Source: Hepsetus odoe
Taxonomy: Eukaryota > Chordata > Actinopteri > Characiformes > Hepsetidae
NCBI GenBank assembly: GCA_017165825.1
Contig: CM029366.1
Coordinates: 30,969,850-31,033,849 of the forward strand
Reading direction: 5' to 3'
DNA: 64,000 nucleotides
Part shown: positions 47,466-60,218 of the stretch, piece after piece
How positions within the stretch are numbered: the first letter of the stretch is position 1
How the letters are laid out: each line of letters starts with the position of its first letter
Notes under the pieces: model-generated
Seen by the model: only the letters and a program-made list of their open reading frames with translations
The model's database searches: none
What the model was told of the DNA's origin: nothing
Program-made: the position numbers and the translations under genes

Positions 47466-47605
47466 ATAGTATTTATTCAACACCTTTATCCAGAGCGATG
47501 CTGGCTGTAGACAGAGAGAGTCTCTCTGGAGCTGCAGACTCAGGCTCAAACCCACAACCTCTTGATTCACAGCTGAGTATCCCACCCCTAAAGTACCTGC
47601 ACGCC
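47466..47605 (-). mobile_element. Degenerate family B SINE fragment
   Basis: ACACCTTTATCCAGAGCGAT and GGCTCAAACCCACAACCTCT correspond to the family B tail and tRNA-like head, minus strand; the middle is diverged. Confidence 0.5.
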
Positions 47606-50484
47606 AGATAAATAAGCCAAAGAGCAATCCCCCAGTCCAACCAAATAATAATAATAATAATAGTAGTAGTAGTAATATACCTGTACAATAAAATAAATTA
47701 ACAATAAATTAACATATAAAATGTCAAATGTAGCTATCACTTTTAGTTTGTTTTTTTTTAGAAACCTCTAAGAAACTAAGATCACCACCACAATGATCTT
47801 GGAAACCGGGGTTTAGTTCATCCTAAAAATGTCCACACACACACACACGCACACGTCTTTTTGATCTTTTCTTGTAAAAGGAGGGAGGCTTCTCCACCTC
47901 TCCATTTAGCTTGTGGTATTACTCACAAGCTTGTGGGCTTGACTTCACACTCAGAATAGACATCCTGCTCCTGTTCTCATAAACCAGCTCCTCAGCTATT
48001 CAATCAGCCCAGCAGATAAAGCACAGCTAACTACCAAGTCCTCATCTCGCTGGGATGAAGGCAGGAACACACTGGCCTTTGCAAGCATACATGGAGAGTG
48101 GATTTCTTGCAGTGTTTTGCTTTTGGCATGGCCTAAAAGTGTGAGAAACATTTGGGTTGACTCACATTCCTCACATGTGAGGAATCCAAGCAGGCTTCAT
48201 TTTTCTGCAGTGCTCTAAGTCTGGCAGGTTCGAAAGCTATGATGTATGACTTTTTTACTGGAACATGAGGACAAGAGCAAAGTGGAATTATTAAAACCAG
48301 CCTGTGACATCATCAGAAAATGTCGTGTGTTCAAAAAGGAAACTGCACTACTGCTCACTAAGGAGGGCGGGGTGAAGGGTGGGGGGCTTCCCCTGAGTTT
48401 CCTCCCCATAAGATGCAAAGTTGAGCAGAGAAAGTACAGAACAGGGCTTTACTGTCGTCTGACGACACAAATGAGAATTTTCTCTCTCAGCTCCAATGCG
48501 GGCGTAAAGCATCTGAGATTTTTTTTCTTGCAGTGGTCACATTCTGAGACTAATTTGCATCAAGGAGTGAAGCACTGGAAAAAAGTATGCATTTATATTT
48601 TCCCAACTTTAAATCAAGTGAAATGATATTAAAGAACTGTATTGGCAACTAATTTTGTTTCCTGTGAAAAGCAAAATGATGTGTATTAATTCAGATAAAA
48701 ATACATGAAAGGACAGCAAGCAATAAAGTAAGCAATTTAATCAGCGTGGAAGAACAACATTTTGAGTTTAAAATAATATGAACTATGTTAAAGAATAGAG
48801 ATAAAGGCGCAGCACTGCAGAGAAAGTATTACTGCATTACTTAAAAATAAGGGAAATTTTAAGTGGAAAGGTGTAAAAATGAGAAATATTACAATTGTGG
48901 TGCTCAATATGGTGCCTGTAGCCCCTGAAGCGCTGAAAATTTGCAATGATTCTTCTCTATTGCAGGTTTATTTGTAAACTTGTTAAATTTGCAGTCATTT
49001 CTAAAAAAAAAAAAAAAAAAAAATAGATAGATGTTTGATAGAAGTTTGGGTGATAGATGGCTAACCATTAAATGATTATATTTGTTTCAGTCCATCACAG
49101 TTCACAGCCTTCTAGCACCCACTCAACAGGTTATCACCTTGTGTCTTTGTTTGAGAATGTGAACAGTTGCAGCGAAGAAAGGAAAAAGGTCAAGGTTGTT
49201 GCTGATGGGGTGATGAAGGGCTTATGAGTGGGAGGCTGGGGACGAGCGGGGTACAGTGGAACAAAGGTGGCCTTAAAAGAGAAATGATATATTTAAGAAA
49301 TAAGCTAATTAGCACATGGTTTTAAACTGTATTATTGACCATTTTAAGACTTCTTCACATCTATTTGTGGGTGTGGTCACTACAAAAATCACACTAGAAT
49401 ATGGGAGCTTCATCCTTTTTTAGTAGAAATAGCAAAAGCTATTGTAGATGAATCTCCTCACCTGGGAGAAAGATCAACAAGGATACACTGGAAGCTCAGT
49501 AGCTTTCAATAATTTCTAGATGCTCACAGTTTGTCTAAAAGAATTCAGACCGACCCTTGATGAAGTGAGTAGAGCTACACTTTTTAGACCAATAGAATGG
49601 GCTTTGGAGCAGCATCAGCTGGGCTTGAGCCTGAAGTCAGTATGTTACGCCTAAACAGGGGAACGATGGGAAGCTAACATTTAGCATAAGTTAAAGTTGC
49701 ACATTAATAGGTGACCTCACAAATTCTCTAGTGGCTACAATCAACACCTTCCCAGAAGTTTAGAGACCATTACTGCCTCAAAGAGGGGTACAAACGCCAC
49801 CAGAAATACCCTTGCTTTCAGGAGAAGTGTTGGCGTCTACACACTCTAGGACATTTTGTGTATTAATACATCATCCAAAAATAGGCAGACATTAAGTTAG
49901 GGTTAAGAGCACAATAAGGTCAACCATGCAGAAAGGGAAGCACACAGAAGAATGAAAGTTTTTATTTCCCCTCTCTTGGTGGGACTTTCTTAAATCGATT
50001 GAGTGAAGTGACACAAAAACAGCAGCCAGTTTCTGGGTGCTATATGACTAAGAAGTGTAACCTTCACATCTCCATTGCAGGCAGGTGGTGGGTTACACCT
50101 CAGCGATCGTGGTAGCGCTGCAGCCCCCAAACATGCATCACGTTGAGCTCCAAAGGGACTTTCAGAGTTTCACTGCACTATACGATCATGTGACACTCCC
50201 AGTGTGAATCTCAGGCCTCCCTGACTCACTTCTGTATCTGAAGCATTCATTATCACTGCGCCACTAAACCATTCTCACCAACTCTCTGATTAAAAACATG
50301 AAACATGACTAATAGAGTGCTGAACTGAACTCCCGAAGCTTTGCAAACAGTTCTGGGGAACAGAGGTACGTTTATTTTAGAGAACCAGACTCATCATACT
50401 AGCAGAATCATACAGAGACGCGGTTTAACTTCTTCAGGTCTGAAGCTCAGGGTGCTCTGAACCAGCAAGCACCATCCAACTCCA
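47606..50484. other. Intergenic, no gene seen
   Basis: Contains a short (TAA)n/(TAG)n patch at 47646-47674, a (CA)n patch near 47834-47852 and an (A)21 run at about 49002-49022. A 126-codon frame at 48246-48626 is unrecognised. Confidence 0.5.
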
Positions 50485-51185
50485 AAGCTACAGCTCTGTA
50501 CAAAAGTCGAGATCCACCCTTCATTCCTTTATATTTCCTTTGAAACTGAGACAATAGATTCAGTGTGATTTAGTGCAACGTGTACAAAAGAGTTTATAGA
50601 TTTCTAACCAGCTTTAGAGTCAATATTCACTGCCACCACCGTTCTCTTAGGCGAGATTTCTTGTCATTTCTTTAAGTGAAAGTGACTATTCTTGTCATTG
50701 TGAGGTCACAGCACAGCACACAGTGAACCACAATGAAATCGGACCTCTGCATTTAACCCATGCAAACACCGTGCAGCAGGGGTCGGCTATGAAAGCGCCC
50801 GGGGAGCAGTGACGGGGATGGTACCTTGCTCAAGGGTACCTCAGGGCAACCTACTGGTGAGGGGTTTGAACCCACAATCTTCTGATCCGACTTCCTAACC
50901 ACTAGAACACTGCTGCCCCTTTAAGCTGTCTTCAGGAACAGTGCTCCAAACTTCCTGAAGGACATTCCTAAGCCCTTCTTTGGACCTTTTTCTCCAGCAC
51001 TGGTTCTGTCTCTGAAACTGCAGGTACAGGGACTTCACTGAAAATGCAAAAAAAATTTGTCCTTGAGGAATCAAGGATAATTTCCTCACCATTACAGTAA
51101 AAATGGAAAATCTGGCTCTTTGGAAGCAAAATATAAAGAATTGAGAGGTGGTTCAAGAGTTTTTCACAGTGTTGTGTGCTGAAGG
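50485..51185 (-). mobile_element. Tc1-like DNA transposon relic (family 2), copy 2, split by a SINE
   Basis: The left part (to 50669) and right part (from 50926) are one relic interrupted by a family A SINE. On the minus strand the right part reads LRNVLQEVWSTVPEDSLK, which resembles the C-terminal part of Tc1 transposases. The left part shares GTTCTCTTAGGCGAGATTTC with the 8790-9080 copy in inverted form. It begins CTGTACAAAAGTCGAG, a diverged terminal repeat. Confidence 0.6.
50677..50918 (-). mobile_element. tRNA-derived SINE (family A), copy 7, with target-site duplication
   Basis: A complete minus-strand SINE flanked by CTTTAAG at 50670-50676 and CTTTAAG at 50919-50925, a clean 7-bp candidate target-site duplication. 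It lies inside a Tc1-like relic and so is younger than it. Confidence 0.92.
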
Positions 51186-52332
51186 GCTGGAGCCACGCTT
51201 GACTGTTCAAAGTGTTCTAGAATGTCAAGCCTCAAAGCTTAAGTTGCTCAAAGTCACTGACATTAGAGTGTTGCTGTTTGATACCGAATGTTTGTTTAGT
51301 GTTTCTTAAACGGCCACATCGAGGAAATGGGAATTTTTCCTTTTTCCTTATAAGATACCGTTAGTGGTAAACATTAGCAACGGTACAAACAGTTCAGAGA
51401 TGCAAACTAAGCTGCCAAGAAACAGCCCGTGTTAAAATGACTGTTTTTTTTTGTGATGTCATGAAAACCAGCACATTTACATACCTACCCTTTTTCAGCC
51501 TACAGCAGTTAAACCCCGCCTGCTTCGCTGAAGGAATGTTTCAGACCGTTTTTTTGAAACGGGTCTGAACAACACAGGGAAGTCGAATCAGAGCAGAGCT
51601 CATTTACTTACACCAGCCTAAAAGAAAAGCACAGATAAAGAGATAAAACGAGAATATATAAACAGATTATGAGTGTTTTCAGTAAATAAACCCCATCACA
51701 AATAAGTTCTTAGGTCAAATTAAAAATACAGGGCAAGGGCAGGATATGTTTCGCACACCATTCTTTTAAAATCCATCCTGTGACAGCCCAGGACTGTGCT
51801 ATCTGTTCCCATCTCATCTGGTATTCAAAAATAAGACTGTGGCAGTTATAACTCCATGTCGGAGCTTGAACTTGTCCAAAAGCTTGTCATGATCCACAAG
51901 TTTCAGCTACGCATAAATGCAACTGCTGTACCAATTCACCCACAGGCACTTCTGACATGCAAATACACCCAGATCTCACACGACTGGCGATGAAGCAAGA
52001 GAAGCCCACATGCACTACATGTGCATTGGGAGTGAGCGAGGGCAGAACATGGTTACACACAAAGAGAAAGGGAGATAAGACACAGAAGAGAGCCAAGAAC
52101 ATTCCTAAAGTGAAGGTAGAGAGCGTGGGTCTACAATTTCTGGGAAAGGCTTTGTTTACTTTCTCTGTTGGCTGTGTGTGTGTACATGTGTGTACAGTGT
52201 CATATGCTACAACAGCGTGTGACTGTTTATTGCATTATTGGTAGAACCTCAAAGGCTAGATTACCACCAGAATGGACCTTTGAACAGACAGATGGCAGAA
52301 TCCAGAAAGAATGTGTGTGACAGGTAAATCTG
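51186..52332. other. Intergenic, no gene seen
   Basis: Unremarkable AT-rich sequence; nothing recognised. Confidence 0.5.
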
Positions 52333-52736
52333 TTCTTTGTCTTTAGGCTGCTCCTGTTTAGGAGTCGCCACAGCGGATCAACCGTCTCCATTTCTTCCGG
52401 TCCTCTGCATCTTCCTCCTTCAAACCAACCACCTGAATGTCCTCTCTCACCACGTCCATAAACCTCCTCTTTGGTCTTCCTCTTCTCCTCTTTCCTGGCA
52501 GCTCCATCTTCAACATCCTCCTCCCAGCATAATCCTCATCTTTCCTCTGGACATGTCCAAACCAACGCAACCTTGCTTCTCTAACTTTCCTCCAAAACAT
52601 CTAACCTGAGCTGTTCCTCTAATATACTAATTTCTAATCCTGTCAATCCTCGTCACAACCAACAAAAATCTCGGCATCTTTAACTCTGACACCTCCAGCT
52701 CCACCTCCTGTCTTTTCATCAGCACCACCATCTCCA
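52333..52736 (-). mobile_element. RTE-like LINE 3' fragment, copy 4
   Basis: The minus-strand frame 52358-52600 reads [20 protein letters not shown], then [20 protein letters not shown] and a CGDS ending, the same C-terminus as the other LINE copies. It is truncated on the 5' side at about 52736. Confidence 0.88.
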
Positions 52737-54515
52737 AAGAAATACACTGGCTTGTGCGTCCCTAGTGGCTATGTTAGTGTGTGACAGGTAAATGACTGTG
52801 TGAAAGTAATTTACATTGCCACACACTGCCAGAATGAAACAAAAGCTATTTATAAGACATTTATAATGGACCAAAATATATTGTAAGATTTAATATATAT
52901 TTTACACCAGTATAGCACTGTGTTATCACATACTTTTGTTTCTTGGGCTAATTACATCATAAAAGTTCAATTAAAAGAAAACTGAAAGCTGGAAGACTTC
53001 TATCTGATGACGTTTCTAATCCTGTCTTAAATCTGTACACACCCACACACAGATACAGACACACACACACACACACACACACACACCTGGTGATATCTGG
53101 GTTGAAAACTGCTTCCCCAAACTGTGTGCTGTGTATTATTCAATATTTGTATATAGATATTTACAGTAAACCATGTAAACCTAATCTTTTTGGGAAGTTA
53201 GGATTACTTTTTCATAAAGTCAGCCAGTTTGGATACTCAGAATTGTCTATAAAATGCTGAAATATGATTATTATCTGCTGGCAATGGCAGGCAACAATAG
53301 AAAGGTAATCTACAATACAAACCGGGACCACGGTTACGTTGCTATTGGACATGCTAATGCTCACTGTTAAAGCCTGATGTTAATATACAGATATAAAATA
53401 TATAGATCATTTTCAGCTCTTTCCATGGTGTGAAAACATCATCCATTATCTTAGCCACTTATCCTAACCAGAGTAGTAAATAGCAGCTTTTTTCATGTCT
53501 AGGAGATGAATGTGTCACCATGTGTCAAAAAGACAAATCAGATAGTAATTTTTTTATCTTAACATTAGCGGTTAATATTATACATTTATTTTGGGAAAAC
53601 AACTTGCATGTTCATTACAGCTTCTTACTGGAAGCATGCGATTTGAAGATATTATCAGCCGCTGATTTCAAATTCTCTGTCTGAGCATTGCTGGTTCATT
53701 AACACTCATGCTCACATTGAGAATAAATGAACCTCAGGCATCAATCTCTCAAAAGTAATAAAAAAAAATGTCTTTAAAGCAGATTTCTCACTTTTTTTTC
53801 ACTTTTAAAATCCATTTTCTGAATGCTTTTCAATTATGTTGCAAAAATAACATTTCATTTCTAGTTCTTCCTCTAGTGCATTGATAAGCTTAATAAAGCG
53901 CTGCCCCCCTTGTGAAATGCCATTGAAATGCTATTTGAATATGTTACATTTTTGTGCAGTAAGTATGTTTCTGGACAGGTTAGGTGTAATCAGCATTGAG
54001 ACAACATTACTACCATTCTGTCCACCTCTCTACCCGGTACCAACCAAACGCTGATCAAAAGTTCCTAAAGTGACAGATGAAGGGAAAAAAGAGGAAGCTG
54101 TAATTTTTGTAATTTTTCTGGGATCTCTCTTTTTGGGCCGCGAGTAAACGTCTGGTTGATTTTGTTGCGCTCCCTGCCTGAATTACATGCTTAGCAAAGC
54201 AAAGGCTCGAGATGCTGGATCACAAATTTCACTCCAAACTCTCCTGAGCACAAAGTTCCACTGCTCACCAGGCCAGTGCTGAGGGAGTTTTATACGCCTC
54301 TAGTTGACACTTGACACTAGACATGGTGACCTTATGCTTACGTGCAGCTGCTCTTGGGCCTGTTATATTGATGAATGCTTTTCTGTGAAGATTATACACA
54401 CTGTAGCCTGTGTCAGCAAAAGGTGCACCAAAGGATTAGTCTGGAAAAATATCAAATTTACACCATTTTCCACTTTTTCCAGAGGTAGTTGAGGAACCAA
54501 GACATGTTTTGTGTG

Positions 54516-54581
<66 letters not shown>

Positions 54582-55207
54582 TTCTCAGACATGAAGGAAC
54601 ACATGTGGGCAAGAATTGCAGGAAAAGTTCTCAAAATGGTCCTAAGAGTGACAGCAGACAGCTGAGATCTAATCCTCACGAAATCTCAACAGAAGGCTAG
54701 TGTGTGTGTGTGTGTGTGTGTGTGTATACACAGAATGGGGGTAGAGAAGTGAGAGATGTTTTATGCCTGCCTAAACCATCTTGCATGCCTTATTTGCAGT
54801 TGTGCTGAGGATGATTTACAGGTTGTTTGAATCGTGGACAGGCTGAGGTACAATTTGAGACCATTCCACTGGGGGATTTTCCGTGTGGAAACTGCCGAGG
54901 TCAGGACTGCAGCTGGCAGCAGATAAACCACTAAATAACCAGCTTCAGGAGCAGTCTCAAATTTATATAAAAAGCAACTACCCTGTCTCCTTCAAAGCAC
55001 TGACAACGACCGCACATCATCCCTTTCACATCTTTTATATTCAAGGCAATTTCAAGCATACGCTCGATACATCATCTCCTTACTGAATGGCTCTGGAATC
55101 ATGGTCCCATTAACCTTTTTTAGATACCTAAAGAACCTCATTCAGGGCATGGTTTTGAAAGAACCAGCCTTGTATTTGTTTAGTGCCATAACTCGGTTGC
55201 AAGTCTC
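52737..55207. other. Intergenic with microsatellites, no gene seen
   Basis: Contains (CA)n at about 53040-53086, (GT)n at 54517-54572 and (TG)n at 54699-54725. No gene is supported. Confidence 0.55.
54517..54572. repeat. (GT)n microsatellite, about 28 units
   Basis: A perfect GT run, among the longest in the window; Cys/Val-rich and Thr/His-rich frames across it are artefacts. Confidence 0.95.
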
Positions 55208-55243
55208 TTTTGATGAGAGCATCTGCTAAATGTGTAAATGTAC
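55208..55243 (+). mobile_element. Family B SINE tail fragment
   Basis: GATGAGAGCATCTGCTAAAT followed by a TGTAAATG unit; only the L2-type tail remains. Confidence 0.55.
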
Positions 55244-55362
55244 CAATCAGCCACAACATTAAAACCAACAGGTAATATCAGTGACCTCATTACAGGTGGC
55301 TCGTCCCAGAAAGTGCCCACAATTGGCACATGACCATCAGAACCGCAGAGTGAAGCAAAGAG
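55244..55362. mobile_element. Tc1-type MITE fragment
   Basis: CAATCAGCCACAACATTAAA followed by ACCAACAGGTAATATCAG resembles the terminus of a well-known fish repeat (consensus like GATCAGCCATAACATTAAAACC). Only one end is present. Confidence 0.45.
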
Positions 55363-55409
55363 AGGGTTTTTTTCTCATTTAATGAATCACATCATTTGTG
55401 GATTATATC

Positions 55410-56680
55410 CTTTACAGGAGGGTCAGTCTGAAGGAGATTGGCGACTACAAAGTAGTGATAGGGGAGGTCGTAGCTAAATTGCAAAGGAAAGAAGGATGAC
55501 CTTGGAGGTCAAGAAGGGGAGAAAAGTGAGGGCCGACTTACGGATCACGTGGTGGAAGCTGAACAAGGAAGACTGCAAGGTAGACATTTTGGCAGGAGTT
55601 GAGGAACCATACTGATTGGCTAGACGGAGAGACAGAGCTGGAAAAGATGTTCAGCAGGTCAGGGTGATTAAAGATAGAAACGGAAAAGTTCTCACAAGTG
55701 AGCAGAGTGTGTTGAGCAGACAGAAAGAGCACTTTGAGCGTCTGATGAATTAAGAGAATAAAAGAGAGATTAGATGGTGTGAGGAAACTGAATGAGGAAG
55801 TGCAGTAAATAGGCAAGATGGAAGAAAGGTCTGCAATGAAGAGCAGATAAAGAATTGAAAGTCAGTTGGTCCCTATGACACATGAAGCATGGAGGTGTGG
55901 AAGAGAGGAGAAGAAGAGAGTGCAGGCAGGTTGGAATGGGTGGAGAAGAGTGGCTGGAGTGATTTGTGACAGACGGGTAACAGCAAGAGTAAAAGTGAAA
56001 AGTGAAAGTGACAACCCTTGTCATGGCGAGGTCACAGCACTGCACACCATGAACCACAACGAAATTGGACCTCTGCTTTTAGCAGTGGGCAGCTATTGAA
56101 AGCGCCCGGGGAGCAGTGACGGGGACGGTACCTTGCTCAGGGGTACCTCAGGGCAACCTACTTGTGAGGGAATCAAACCCACAATCTTCCGATGCAGGGC
56201 CAACTCCCTAACCACTAGGCCACCGCCTAGGGAAGCTTTAAAGGACAGGAGTGAGACCAGCTATGTTATACGGGTTGGAGACGGTGGCACTGATGAAAAG
56301 ACAGGAGGCGGAGCTGGAGGTGTCAGAGTTAAAGATGCTGAGATGTTCGTTGGGTGTGACGAGGATGGACAGGATTAGAAATTTGTATATTAGAGGGACA
56401 GATCAGGTTAGACGTTTTGGAGACAAAGTTAGAGAAGCAAGGTTGCGTTGGTTTGGACACGTCCAGAGGAGAGACGAGGATTATATCAGGAGGAGGATGG
56501 TGAAGATGGACCTGCCAGGAAAGAGGAGAAGAAGAAGACCAAAGAGGAGGTTTATGGACGTGGTGAGAGAGGACATGCAGGTGGTCGGTTTGAAGGAGGA
56601 AGATGCAGAGGACCGGAAGAAATGGAGACGGATGATCCATTGTGGCGACCCCTAAATGGAAACAGCCAAAAAAAGAAGAT
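55410..56680 (+). mobile_element. RTE-like LINE, copy 5, internally deleted and interrupted by a SINE
   Basis: The most extensive LINE remnant. Its left end reads SLKEIGDYKVVIGE, part of the endonuclease-side region. Then VRVIKDRNGKVLTSEQS lies near 55650, a pre-palm block, then KKRVQAGWNGWRRVAGVICD at about 55910-55970. After the SINE insertion, a 134-codon frame (56251-56655) covers MLYGLETVALMKRQEAELEV to the CGDP end. The central catalytic part of the polymerase is deleted and stops are frequent. It ends near an A-rich tail at about 56680. Confidence 0.88.
55995..56227 (-). mobile_element. tRNA-derived SINE (family A), copy 8, nested in LINE copy 5
   Basis: AAAGTGAAAGTGACAACCCT at the left and CCACTAGGCCACCGC at the right mark a minus-strand SINE. 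The LINE sequence on either side is continuous with the undisturbed copy at 37670-38412 (AGCGAGAGTAAAAGGGAATG there), so the SINE landed inside the LINE. Confidence 0.92.
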
Positions 56681-57077
56681 TATTATGTAAATGTAAATGT
56701 AAATGTAAGATTATTAGTAGTAGTACACCACATTAATCAGTTTATTTAAATTCTTTTGCTGATTGGTATAAATCTGATGATGGTTCTCAATTTTGATCCA
56801 GTAGTACCATTCCCTCTAATTAAATCTTATTAATCACAACTCATAAACTAAATACCAAGCCCTAAATTAAGTGTTTAAGAGAGTTTAAGAGTCAAAAGAA
56901 CATTATGTACTGCCAATGTAGGGCAATGTAGGACTAAAGTGGCACTTTAAAAAGGTGTGTACATATGCCCACATGCAATCATGTGTATATCAATCCCATT
57001 TACACCATAAACCCATACAGCATGTGAATGTAGGCCAGTTCTGGCAAATATAAGGCACTGCTGGTCCGCTGTCGGCA
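56681..57077. other. Intergenic, no gene seen
   Basis: Starts with a short (AAATGT)n run after the LINE tail. Nothing else recognised. Confidence 0.5.
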
Positions 57078-57300
57078 CTGGCAAGCTGCAGGGGAGCCAA
57101 AAGTACCCCACATTAAAACATGCTTTTTTGGCCCAAATGTCCTTAAATAGATCTGGGCCACTTCCTGCAGAGATATGGCAACCCTGACCTGGCAAACTGC
57201 ATCTGAGCCAAAAGTGGGCCTCAGATTAAAAAATGCTCACATCTCATGGCAGATCTGGGCCATTTCTGGCAGACGTACAACAGTATGTTGGCCTGTGTAA
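57078..57300. repeat. Diverged tandem dimer, period 111 bp
   Basis: CTGGCAAGCTGCAGGGGAGC at 57078 and CTGGCAAACTGCATCTGAGC at 57189 start two similar units. Each continues through CCAAAAGT and GATCTGGGCCA(C/T)TTC. It resembles the GATCTGGGCCA-type repeat seen in other fish. Confidence 0.7.
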
Positions 57301-59649
57301 TATTTCTTGTTAACTGAAACAGTTTTCCGTAATGCTAAGAACGCTACTATTTATCACCAATTCAAGATATGATCAGATGTCATTGATCATAGATTTAATT
57401 CAAACTTGGTTTAAAAGGACAACATAAAGTGTTTTATGGCAAGTTGCTTGTTTCTTAGTGAATGAACTGAAGTAGTGGAAGATGACTAAATGAACGTGCA
57501 AGAAACAAAAATGTGCATACTGTGGCACCAGGACTGAGATTAGGAAATCCTCCTCTATAATAAGTCGGTTCAGCTAAAAAAAATAGCTGATAATCACGTG
57601 CACTTGAGCAAAAACATGCCAAACTCTGCAGAGTGGTGGAGTATAAGGAGTAAAAAAGCTGCTGAAGGCAAACTGAAGATGCTCAATAGCAGTTCTGGTC
57701 ACTGTAATGCATTACGCAGACATCTTTCGTTCTCAATGTTGTCGTTTTATTTCTGTTTTTTTATTTTATTTTGCTTATATTTATTTGCTTATTTTATGAG
57801 CTGCTTCCAAAGGCCAGAGCCAGAGAAAACTTGTGTCCTTCTGATCAAGTCTGTATTAACCCCACTATCCCCAAGGCTGTGCACTCCTACTAAGCAGCTC
57901 ACAGGTTCTGGAGTGGAGTTTGAATGGTGCTTCATCAGGGCTTCCAAAAAGAATTGGCTTTAACATCTTGTGGAGGTGAAAAAGCCTTAACTGACAACCA
58001 GCTGACCACCTGCTTAGCTGAGTCTATTATTCAGTGGCCATGGCGTGTAGCCTTGACTTAACTTTGAATGAAATCAATACGACCTAGATCACTCTACCGC
58101 ATCCGCAATGGTCAAAATTGTACTAACCGTCTGTGTCTGACCTTTTCACTTCCCTACTGAGGATGTGCATACTTAGGGTCATGCCCCTGTATACAGAGGG
58201 TCACAGAGTGGGGTCACGCCTCAAAAAGCTAGAAAGAGTTAAGAGAGTTCCTCATGATCCCCACAGCTTAGCTTCCCAGTACTTCAAAAAAAAGCTAAGT
58301 GAGAGGGTGCTTTGCCTGTCAGTTGTCATCACGGTGGTTTTTCTGTGTTGTAAAAAGAGAACGGAGTCTCTATCTACTCTGTAAAGAGAAAGTCATTCCT
58401 TTCAGTCCTCACAGAAGGTGGGATCTTGAAAAAGTGACCCAATGTAAAGAAAAGTAGAGTCAAAAAGGCTCTAACATCTTTTGAAAGAAACCAACAAGAG
58501 AGAAAAGGAACACAACAGGGAAAGATCAGACACTGCTGGCCACCTTTTTTCACCCTCTACTGGTTATATTAAGTTGAGAACAACTATAAGACCACTGAAA
58601 TAAGATCGTCTCTAAATCTCAGTATAGTGTGCAATGCAAGCCCAATACACTACACATATATAATGTGCTGGTGGACTAAATTTCATTGTCAGTAGAACTG
58701 ATATTGATTAACTTCCTTTCAGGAGAACACTGGTGTCTGCAGGCTTGCGGGCATAATGGCATATTCTGTTTATAGTCCGATACAAATTTTTCAAATGACA
58801 TGTCAAGTTATGCATCATTTTGTCCTGAGATGCTGCTGAAAGTATTAGGTGATGACTGTAATGCAGAGGGCAGATTCTGTAGATGCTTAATAGAAATGAA
58901 AGCGATAGATGAGATTAAAGTAAAAGGGACAAATTCTTTAACAACGCTTTCAGCGTAAATACAAATTAAAACTGAAATCCCTGAATCAGAAACCTCCACT
59001 GAAGCATTTTGGACCCTCACTCAAGACAGCAAAAAAGCATCCCAAGATGTGGTAGAAGCAATGACTCATCGCTACAACACAGGAAGTGCAGTCTGTGGTT
59101 CGATTATCTTAGATTCTCAGAATTGCTTGAACATTTTGGTACAAAGAATTTGCATGAAGAGTGAATGCACCCAGCAAAGGTTTGTAGTGTAAACACAGTA
59201 TTAACCCGTGCTGTACACAATCAAACAACGGTACACATGCTCATGGGACGTTAGTCTCCCTCTTAAATAAAATCAGTGCTAAAAATCTCAAACACCGCAG
59301 TCATGTAGTGACACAGAAACTAACCGCACACTGTAAAATCCATTTAGCCGAGTATGGTTTGTGGAGCACGGGTTTTTAGTCGTTTTTGAACTGCCCCGTG
59401 TTAATTCATGTTTTATTATAAACTAAGGTTGTGAAATAGTGAATCATGGTCACTCACTGGGCACACCGGAGATCACTTTAACGGTAACATTTAGTGCTCT
59501 CACAACTCTCACAAGTGTGTCATGGGAGTTGTCATGAATAGATTATGCCTATTTTTGTAACTGGGGGATTTTACCATTACAGGTAAACATCACGAAAAAT
59601 GATACATTTGATGTCAAAATAAAGAAGCATATGTTAAATTCTGACGAAG
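57301..59649. other. Intergenic, no gene seen
   Basis: A 121-codon frame at 57598-57963 is unrecognised. No repeat family or gene identified. Confidence 0.5.
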
Positions 59650-59712
59650 CCGTCTTCTTCTGCTTTCAGCTGCTCCCGTTAGGGGTCGCCACAGCGGTAA
59701 TCTGTTTCCAAT
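59650..59712 (-). mobile_element. RTE-like LINE 3' tip fragment, copy 6
   Basis: CAGCTGCTCCCGTTAGGGGT then CGCCACAGCGG, the very 3' end of the LINE family, extremely 5' truncated. Confidence 0.7.
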
Positions 59713-59889
59713 TAATTCAAACACTGTCGAATGTCTTATTTTAATTACTGAACATTTCAAACTGACACTGTTCTTTTTTTCAGACATTTCATGATACCTG
59801 TAGTAGTATGTTACATTCTCCCTGACTTATTGATTACATGGTTATGCCAAAAAGTTACCATTTAAACTGACCAGTAACATTTTATTTTA
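59713..59889. other. Short AT-rich spacer
   Basis: No feature recognised between the LINE tip and the family C repeat. Confidence 0.5.
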
Positions 59890-60218
59890 AGTTGCCTCAC
59901 AGCGAGAAGGTCCTGGGTTCGATTCCCAGGGTGGGGCGGTCCGGGCCCTTTCTGTGTGGAGCTTGAATGTTCTTTTTCGTGTCTGTTTGTGTTTATTCCA
60001 GGAGCTCTGGATTCCCCCCACCATCCAAAGACATCAGCGTAAATTGCCCATAGGTGTGTGTGAGTGTGTGTGAGTGTGTTTGTCTGTGTGTCTGTGTGTC
60101 TGCCCTGTGACCTGCACAGGGTGTTTCCCCTCCTTTCGCCCTGTGAGAGCTGGAATAGACTCCAGCAACCCCTGCAACCCTAATTAGAACAAGCAGCTAT
60201 GAAAATGAGTGAGTGAGA
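59890..60218 (+). repeat. Family C repeat, best copy
   Basis: The tRNA-like head GTTGCCTCACAGCGAGAAGG, then TCCTGGGTTCGATTCCCAGG, body TTTCTGTGTGGAGCTTGAAT and CACCATCCAAAGACATCAGC, a (TGTG)n patch, then CCCTGTGACCTGCACAGGGT and an ending ATGAGTGAGTGAG. The complete order makes it a useful reference for the other copies. Confidence 0.85.
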
